From a virus, in the IMG/VR virus record IMGVR_UViG_3300035122_000009, positions 1-34,628 of that record: DNA of 34,628 bases. One strand, 5' to 3'. Numbering within the stretch: the stretch's first letter is position 1; each line of letters starts with the position of its first letter. Of this stretch, positions 28,430 through 34,628 are shown in pieces. Made by a program: the position numbers and the translations under genes. The notes below the pieces were generated by a model. That model did no database searches and had not been told where the DNA came from. It was given only the letters and a program-made list of their open reading frames with translations.

Positions 28430-30734
28430 ATCGATTGATTTTACCGTAAACTTCCCCCTCGGAAGTAAAGCGGGCCTCGCCGCCGCCGAAAAAGCTAAAG
28501 CTGATTTAGACCAGTTCGCTAAATTACTTGTCAAAATTGACAAGGCCGGCGGCATTGCAGCTATTGCTGGTGACCCAAAACTTTTACGCCAAGTGAGTAA
28601 AGAGCTTGACGATATTGCCGATTCTGCAAGTTCGGCGGCAGGCGAAGCGCAAAAACTCCGCAAAAATCTTAAGCTTGATGATATAGGCGACGGGGCAGCA
28701 GCCGGAGATTTTATAGGAAAAGCCGACACCGCATTTTCTGCGCTTGGGACACTAACGGGATCGCTTGAAATTGCGGGAAGCGAAACCCTAAGCCTTGTTA
28801 GTGATGTTCTTGCTGCTGTAGATGCCGTTAGTGCGCTACGTGGCGCAACCGCCGCAAGTGCAACCGCGAGTACGGCGGGCGCAACCGGCGTCACTGCGTT
28901 CGTGGTTTCATTGGGGCCTATCGCGTTGGTGGGTGCGGCGGCGGCGGCGGCGGTTGGATTAGCCGCTATTGCGCTCGGAGATTTAGCCAGGGATGCACAA
29001 GAGCAAGCTAATCAAATACGCGAGGCGTCCGAAGAGGGCAAAAAGCTCACGCGCGAAATTGCCGCCGGCCTGACCACGGAAGAGGCTAAACGGCGCGCAG
29101 ATGAACTGAATAATTTGATTGATACGGAAGAGCAAAATCTGCAAAGGGCACAGAATGCATACGCGCAGATGAATCAGGGACTTAATGATACTTTTGGTGT
29201 TTTTGCCGGCGTCGTGGGTGCCGGGGTAAAGGCATTTGATAACAGAGAAGAGGAGCTTGCCGCATCAATAGGAAAATCGGAAGAGAACCTAGCTAAGTTA
29301 AAGACTGAGTTAGGAGTGGTGAACGGTGTTCTTGAGGATACATCTCTTGCCGCCAATGACGCGGCGGCGGCGCTCAAAGAACAGAACCGCGCCGCCATCG
29401 ACGGGGCGCGGGAGGCGGCGGAGTTGGAAAAACAGCGCGCGGCGCTTTTACGTACCGCCACGCGCGATACACTCGATAGTCAGGTTGCCGCCTCAGAAGA
29501 AGCCGTAGCCGCTTATGATACGCAGTTGGCGGCGCTTGAGGCCATCGCGGAAAAGACGCCGGAAGTTGAGGAGGAAATCCAGGCGGTCAATGCGGCGCGC
29601 GAAAAGGAAATCGACAACCTCAGGTTTTTAGAAACGGCGGTAGACAGCGTAGTAACGGCGCGCGAACGAGAAGCGGCGGCAGCGAAAGAGGATGCGGCGC
29701 GTCAAGAAGCGATGGCCGACGCTTTAGAGGAAGCGGCAAAACGCGCGGAAAAAGAAGCGGATGAAATACAAAAGCGCGAGGAGGATCGCGCAAAAGTCAT
29801 TACGGATAACGCCTCAAGGATTGAAGATATTGAACGGCGTTTAGGGGAGCGGCGCGAGGATGCGGCGCGGGCCTATGCAGATAAACTCGCAGACATCAAC
29901 CGCAAAGCCGGGGATGATGCGGCAAAGGCGGAGCGCAGTAATGCCTACAAATTAGCCGATATCCGTACTGATGCGCTCCGCAGCGCGCAGGCGAATGAGC
30001 GCGCATTAGGGGATGAAGCGGCATCTATCCGACTGAATACGCAACGCGCTGAAATTGAAAGTTCACTCAAATTACAGCAAGACGCGGCGCGGCGGCGGCG
30101 GCAAGCTGAAGAGGATGAGATTGATTTGATTGCAAGCCGGGATTTTGCCGGACTTGCCTCCTTGCGTCGCCGCAACGCATTTGAGGAGAGCGAAACAAAA
30201 ATCGCCGCGTCGGAAGAAAAAGCGCTCCGAGAGGAGCAAACGCGGCAGCGCCTGGAGGATTTGAAAACCTCCGCCGCCATCGAAGCGCGCGAACTCAAGA
30301 TTGAAACTCAGCAGCGGATTTTAGACCAACGCGAGGCATTCAGTCAGGAACGCACCGAACGCGCCGAACAGTACAGTATCGAACTGCGTGAGGCTGCCAT
30401 TGCGAATGATCGAAAATTGCGCGATATTCAAATTGCAAACGACCGAGAATTATCGGTGCAGGCTAATGCATTTAATCAGGAACTTGCATTATACCAGAAC
30501 GCGGCAATGCAACGGCTGAATATTCTACAACAAGCTGAAGGTCAAGCGGCACTCATTCAGCAGCGCGCCATGATGACAGCAAATCAAATGGCGCAGGCGG
30601 TAACGCAGATTTTTAATCAACAGCGCACTGCCACCGTAAATCAGACTTTTAGCGTAAGTAATGCGAATCCGCGCCAGGTACAGCAACAAGTCGGCACGGA
30701 AGTACGCCGGCAATTGAGCGAGGTGCTGCGATGA
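28422..30734 (+). CDS. tail tape measure protein
   Basis: A 770-residue protein that sets tail length. It has a globular-like start, a hydrophobic alanine and glycine-rich segment at about residues 140-190 (VSLGPIALVGAAAAAAVGLAA) and a very long charged coiled coil from about 190 to 720 (E, K, R, A and Q-rich), then a Q-rich end. The hydrophobic patch may insert in the host membrane on DNA entry. By the usual rule of about 1.5 angstrom per residue the tail would be around 110-120 nm long. The ATG overlaps the GT stop by 8 bp. No lysozyme or peptidase domain is seen. Confidence 0.88.
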   Translation: MSESIDFTVNFPLGSKAGLAAAEKAKADLDQFAKLLVKIDKAGGIAAIAGDPKLLRQVSKELDDIADSASSAAGEAQKLRKNLKLDDIGDGAAAGDFIGKADTAFSALGTLTGSLEIAGSETLSLVSDVLAAVDAVSALRGATAASATASTAGATGVTAFVVSLGPIALVGAAAAAAVGLAAIALGDLARDAQEQANQIREASEEGKKLTREIAAGLTTEEAKRRADELNNLIDTEEQNLQRAQNAYAQMNQGLNDTFGVFAGVVGAGVKAFDNREEELAASIGKSEENLAKLKTELGVVNGVLEDTSLAANDAAAALKEQNRAAIDGAREAAELEKQRAALLRTATRDTLDSQVAASEEAVAAYDTQLAALEAIAEKTPEVEEEIQAVNAAREKEIDNLRFLETAVDSVVTAREREAAAAKEDAARQEAMADALEEAAKRAEKEADEIQKREEDRAKVITDNASRIEDIERRLGERREDAARAYADKLADINRKAGDDAAKAERSNAYKLADIRTDALRSAQANERALGDEAASIRLNTQRAEIESSLKLQQDAARRRRQAEEDEIDLIASRDFAGLASLRRRNAFEESETKIAASEEKALREEQTRQRLEDLKTSAAIEARELKIETQQRILDQREAFSQERTERAEQYSIELREAAIANDRKLRDIQIANDRELSVQANAFNQELALYQNAAMQRLNILQQAEGQAALIQQRAMMTANQMAQAVTQIFNQQRTATVNQTFSVSNANPRQVQQQVGTEVRRQLSEVLR

Positions 30735-31165
30735 CATGCCCGTATCTTGGCAATGAAAACTATAAACTTGCCGCCGGGTATAATCAGGCGGGGAGCTTGG
30801 CAACCTTAGAAGGAATACTGCCAAGTGGCGATATTTTTGCATTTCAGCCGGTAAGTGGGGGTTTTCAAGACTATGATCCCGGCGTGCTCAAAATTGGGCC
30901 GACCGGCGAATATCGTGTCGGCGGTTACGCCTCAACAGTATGGCGACTTAGTTTCGTAACGGCCAAACAAGAGGCGTATCTGCGGGACACATTTTGCAGC
31001 AGTGGACACAGTGGTGAGGTGACGATGCGCACCGATACAGTAACAGCACTGTCATTTGCCAACTACAACGCCGTGATACTGTTACCCAAACGCAGTGATT
31101 TGATTTATAAAGATGGCGTGTTTCGAGACTACCGCATACTCTACACAAGGTTGGTGGCGCTATGA
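30731..31165 (+). CDS. small tail-tip or distal tail protein
   Basis: A 144-residue protein with an ATGA overlap with the tape measure and another with the next gene. It is beta-rich (TVWRLSFVTAKQEAYL, VTALSFANYNAVILLP) and of compact size. Its place between tape measure and a large tail protein fits a distal tail or hub-associated protein. No specific family is recognised. Confidence 0.6.
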   Translation: MTCPYLGNENYKLAAGYNQAGSLATLEGILPSGDIFAFQPVSGGFQDYDPGVLKIGPTGEYRVGGYASTVWRLSFVTAKQEAYLRDTFCSSGHSGEVTMRTDTVTALSFANYNAVILLPKRSDLIYKDGVFRDYRILYTRLVAL

Positions 31166-34100
31166 CGGACGTAACCCCGCCGCTCGCCAGTTCTGATGTT
31201 CGTAAAGCGTGGTACGGTGATCAATACCTATCCTTTTCGCCGAATCCGACGTGTTATTCGGCGCGCGTCAATGGCGCAATCAGCGGCGGCGAAAGCGTAG
31301 CCGAGATTACCTTTGATGCCGGTACGGGCGTGCTCGCCAGTATCGAGCCGGGTATGACGGTGCTCATCTCGCATACATCGAATAAATATGATGCATATCT
31401 GAGATTACGCACGCGCAAGGCAACGGCGATTTTGGGCACGCTTTACGTCAATGAAACCAGCGCCGAAATCGATGACAATGATTACATTTTCGTTTTGTGG
31501 GATTGGGATGTCTGGCCGAAGCTGCCACGCGATACCGGTACCACGCGCTATAACGACTATGATGATACATTCAGTGCCACGAATAATGGCATGCCGCCGA
31601 TTATCAGCGATCTCGAAATGGTCTACGTTGGGGAAACATCGAGTGGGATACTGCAAATCCGTTTTCAACCCACTGCCATTGCTGCCACCAGCGGCGCAAC
31701 CATTAGTTCGTATCTTTTCGATGTCATCTACGGGAGCGCCACTGTTGCAGCGGGGGCGGAGGCCTCGAATGACGTTACTTACAATTTCGCAGAAGGCTTT
31801 AACGTCGCAAAACTCATTGTCACCGATAGCGCGGGGCGCACCTCGACGCGGTATATTCCGGTGTTCGCGCACGGCGCGAGTTTTCCATTCGAGCTTGGCT
31901 TTGATGGTGCGACCATTACCGGCGATAAAGGAAAATGGAACGCGACAATTACCGGGTCGGAAGACATCGCGCGCGACGATGTATTAGATCGAACGCTTAC
32001 CGTTATATGGTCGAAGGAGTATTACGCCGGCGTTGAAACCAACCTCGTAAGTAACGTGAATTTCACGGGTCGATTACTCAAAGAAACTACAGCTATTCAA
32101 GTCGATGAACCGTTCATTCAATACCCCGAAACGACGTTTCAGGTCGAAGGCCCGGCGGATGCGCTCGGAAGCACGTCGGGGCAATTGGTGACACTCGTAA
32201 ATGATGCCTCGCCTGCCGCCTGGGATGAAATTAATGATTTGACGCCGTGGCGCGCGGCATGGTATGTGCTCAATCAACTAAGCACCGCGTCGTATGTATG
32301 CTGTTTTGAGTTCGATGATACGTCGGCGGATTACGAATATGAACGCCTGACAACTACTTCGCAGGATTTATATGCATCTATTGCCGATTTGATGTTCAGC
32401 CGAATGCAGGTCTTAGAATTCAGCGCACAGGGCATCGGGTACATCAACCCGGATGCGCGGTACTTGACGACGGCGCAACGTGCCGCACTTACAACCGTTC
32501 TGGCGCTCACGGAAGACGACCGCGCCGAAACGAATATCGACCGTGAATACCGTGAAGACATCGGTAAGTTGTCGGGGTATGCAGGGTACTACAATACGGG
32601 AAGCGGATACATAGCACTCATTGGCGCGTATGCGCCCGGCGTAGCGCAGGGCGCGGGCATTGAGGATGCGCAGTACAACAAACAGATTTTAGCCGCCGAC
32701 CAATCCAAAACCGACGCGGAATCGGAATGGGCCGACCGAATTGCTAATCATTTCGAGCGGCTACAACCTAAAGCGCAGCTTCAAGTTACGATGTTATCCG
32801 GCGCGTATCACTGTATCATGCCCTCCGTTTCGCAGTGGTGGACCTGGGCATTACCCGAAAATGACACCGGTAGACCGGTGTATACCGGTTCGACGCGGTG
32901 GATTTTGGAGCGCATCGAATGCGTACATAATCATGATGAAGGAAGTCGTTCGGTAGCACTGACGTTTACGATAGAAACGGAAGGCGGTGCAACCTTGACT
33001 TTTGACCCGCCGGTACCATCGGAATATTCATTCTCTAAATTCGATTGGCCACCATTTAATACGCTGCCTATGTTCCCTTCGGTGTCGCCATTTTTGCCCG
33101 CCAGCCCGACGGTTGCGGATTTTCACCCGTTCCCGCAAGACCCAATGGATGTGACGAATTTCCCGCCAAAGGACGGCAATACTATTGTTGCGGTAACGCG
33201 CAATGAAAGCACGCATACCGAAAGCGCATTATTCGTGACAACAAATGGCCTTAATCCGGTTCCATCATGGCGCGAGATCACTCCCTCGCCGGATACTGAA
33301 GTACGGTATTTTGAATATAAAAGCCGAATCGGGGAAAATTTAGAGGCGTATTGTTTGACTTATGATGGGTCAGATACTACGTTTTGGTACACCGAAAATT
33401 TTATTGAAGGGGAATGGACAGATCAATTTACCTGGGAAGACCTTCGCTTTGATTATATCCGCATCGCACCAGAAGGCGGTGTATACGTTGTAGGGACTTA
33501 CGACGCCGGGACGCCATCGAGTTACACCGACAATATGACGACGGGTTTAGGTGCAAATACGAGTGTGCCGGGCGCGAGTTATCCCTTTGGGTTTTGGGGA
33601 TGCCCCGGTACCGTTCGGTACTACGGTACCGACCCAGCGGGGACGTATAACGCGGCGGGCGGGCGTACCGGCGGCGGCTGCGTACTCGGAGATGATAGTA
33701 CCTGCGTACCACCGCCACAACCCACTAAGAAAAACGAAGCGACCGCCATTGTTGATTTAGGAGTTGTGACCACGATAACCGCCGCTTCGTTTTACCACGT
33801 GCAAAGCGCCGCTGGGATTGGGCATAGCGCCGCGATACGTGCTTACGACGCAAGTGGAACCTACATCACCGATATGACACTCGATAGCTCAAATAGCTCA
33901 ACGTCGTGGCGGCAGATCACATTTAGTGGCGTACAGGCCGCGCGGTATATCGTATTCACGACGGAAACCCTAATTGGCACCACGACTAAACTTGACGACT
34001 TGAGTATCACTTATGGCACCCCCGGCGGTGCGATTTCGACGTATACCGATGATGATGGCACAACGTTCACCGGGATTCAAACTATTGGCACAACGCCGGG

Positions 34101-34628
34101 CACTGAGCAATGCGGTTCGGATAGTATCAAGGTCGGACTATTGGCGAGTGGAGAACAGCCGTTTTTAGCGGGCGCGCTCACTCAAGTCATGACAACGGAT
34201 AACGCTACGTCGGGCGGGGATGTCTACACGACAGAAACCAATAGCCCTGCATCCCCCATCAATCCGGTATGTATCGTAGTGCCGTTTTACGCCTCAGATG
34301 GTACGACCAAAAACACCGAAACGAATACGCCAGAATATTTAGTTGGCTCGAATACGGCGGATGGGTCGGGCGATACGATTTATTATGTCACGACCGGCGG
34401 CGCAGCGGCGCTTACACAACCCTCGGCGGGATACGTCGTGTATAATCCTGCGGGCATGGCGATGGGATGGTGGAACTCTTCGAAAATCGCTGCGCTCATG
34501 AGTACCGGCGGCACGGACATCAAACTCTTCACGAGCGATGACGGCGGCACAACCTGGGATGATCGGGGTGTCGTGGGGGGTATCGGGTCAGGCGCGGCGC
34601 AAGCGGTGCAGTTTCGGCAGGGGGACAC
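31162..34628 (+). CDS. large tail protein with Asp-box motifs, cut by window edge
   Basis: The frame from ATG 31162 (ATGA overlap with the gene before) is open for more than 1,150 codons to the right edge; the end is missing. The first 620 residues look like a tail-hub or baseplate-type protein. The part after residue 650 is rich in T, G and S with aromatic residues. Near the edge TSDDGGTTWDDRG is an Asp-box (BNR) motif of beta-propeller folds, and YTDDDGTTF earlier is a degenerate copy. A cysteine-rich, proline-rich linker lies around residues 815-855. Probably the receptor-binding or central tail fibre protein; any glycan-related activity is inference. Confidence 0.75.
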   Translation, partial: MTDVTPPLASSDVRKAWYGDQYLSFSPNPTCYSARVNGAISGGESVAEITFDAGTGVLASIEPGMTVLISHTSNKYDAYLRLRTRKATAILGTLYVNETSAEIDDNDYIFVLWDWDVWPKLPRDTGTTRYNDYDDTFSATNNGMPPIISDLEMVYVGETSSGILQIRFQPTAIAATSGATISSYLFDVIYGSATVAAGAEASNDVTYNFAEGFNVAKLIVTDSAGRTSTRYIPVFAHGASFPFELGFDGATITGDKGKWNATITGSEDIARDDVLDRTLTVIWSKEYYAGVETNLVSNVNFTGRLLKETTAIQVDEPFIQYPETTFQVEGPADALGSTSGQLVTLVNDASPAAWDEINDLTPWRAAWYVLNQLSTASYVCCFEFDDTSADYEYERLTTTSQDLYASIADLMFSRMQVLEFSAQGIGYINPDARYLTTAQRAALTTVLALTEDDRAETNIDREYREDIGKLSGYAGYYNTGSGYIALIGAYAPGVAQGAGIEDAQYNKQILAADQSKTDAESEWADRIANHFERLQPKAQLQVTMLSGAYHCIMPSVSQWWTWALPENDTGRPVYTGSTRWILERIECVHNHDEGSRSVALTFTIETEGGATLTFDPPVPSEYSFSKFDWPPFNTLPMFPSVSPFLPASPTVADFHPFPQDPMDVTNFPPKDGNTIVAVTRNESTHTESALFVTTNGLNPVPSWREITPSPDTEVRYFEYKSRIGENLEAYCLTYDGSDTTFWYTENFIEGEWTDQFTWEDLRFDYIRIAPEGGVYVVGTYDAGTPSSYTDNMTTGLGANTSVPGASYPFGFWGCPGTVRYYGTDPAGTYNAAGGRTGGGCVLGDDSTCVPPPQPTKKNEATAIVDLGVVTTITAASFYHVQSAAGIGHSAAIRAYDASGTYITDMTLDSSNSSTSWRQITFSGVQAARYIVFTTETLIGTTTKLDDLSITYGTPGGAISTYTDDDGTTFTGIQTIGTTPGTEQCGSDSIKVGLLASGEQPFLAGALTQVMTTDNATSGGDVYTTETNSPASPINPVCIVVPFYASDGTTKNTETNTPEYLVGSNTADGSGDTIYYVTTGGAAALTQPSAGYVVYNPAGMAMGWWNSSKIAALMSTGGTDIKLFTSDDGGTTWDDRGVVGGIGSGAAQAVQFRQGD

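Noticed and set aside
33607-33630. Inverted repeat GGTACCG/CGGTACC as a regulatory site
   Set aside because: It lies within a coding part rich in Gly, Thr and Tyr, where such codon-driven symmetry can arise by chance; there is no promoter context.

Overview
The window is an internal piece of a tailed double-stranded DNA phage (Caudoviricetes) or prophage with an HK97-type head and a long tail. This follows from the order small terminase, large terminase, portal, MuF-like head protein, protease-capsid fusion, head-tail connector, tail tube, frameshifted tail chaperone pair, tape measure and tail-tip proteins. A tape measure of about 770 residues suggests a siphovirus. Nothing identifies the host with confidence. 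Shine-Dalgarno sites of the AGGAG type, sigma70-like promoters and the standard bacterial code indicate a bacterium. The DNA is moderately GC-rich, with several AT-richer genes. Both window edges cut open reading frames (a helicase on the left, a tail protein on the right), so the genome continues on both sides. I saw no integrase, CRISPR array, insertion sequence or clear lysis cassette.

Region 1 (1-10627, all on the minus strand) is a tightly packed early operon. Many of its genes are joined by ATGA or TTGA overlaps. In order of transcription, from right to left, it encodes a ribbon-helix-helix regulator, two DNA methyltransferases, a tiny protein directly abutting a tRNA-like element, several small unknown proteins, a LexA-like winged-helix protein, a DUF5662 protein, zinc-ribbon and coiled-coil proteins, a DinG/XPD-like P-loop protein with four cysteines, more small proteins and an SF2 helicase.

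Region 2 (10628-12772) is the control centre. Two near-consensus promoters diverge from a shared 9-bp inverted repeat at 10665-10690. The leftward one starts the regulator and methyltransferase operon; the rightward one starts a small gene and a RecT-like annealing protein, ending in a strong terminator at 12081-12109. About 700 bp without a convincing gene follow. This stretch holds a duplicated 10-bp palindrome, an imperfect inverted repeat with 33-bp arms (a candidate origin or packaging site) and three successive forward promoters, one immediately followed by a terminator.

Region 3 (12773-34628, all plus strand) is the late region: two tiny membrane proteins, terminase, three beta-rich proteins, portal, head maturation, an SGNH/GDSL hydrolase, the capsid fusion gene with an internal ribosome-binding site, a beta-helix protein, connectors, tail tube, the G/GT chaperone pair with an A AAA AAC slippery site, tape measure, and a large tail-tip or fibre protein with an Asp-box motif. 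The least ordinary signals are three promoter-to-terminator units (near 5434, 12634 and 21104) that would make RNAs of only about 55-90 nt, the irregular tRNA-like element, and a small membrane gene split at a six-G run.
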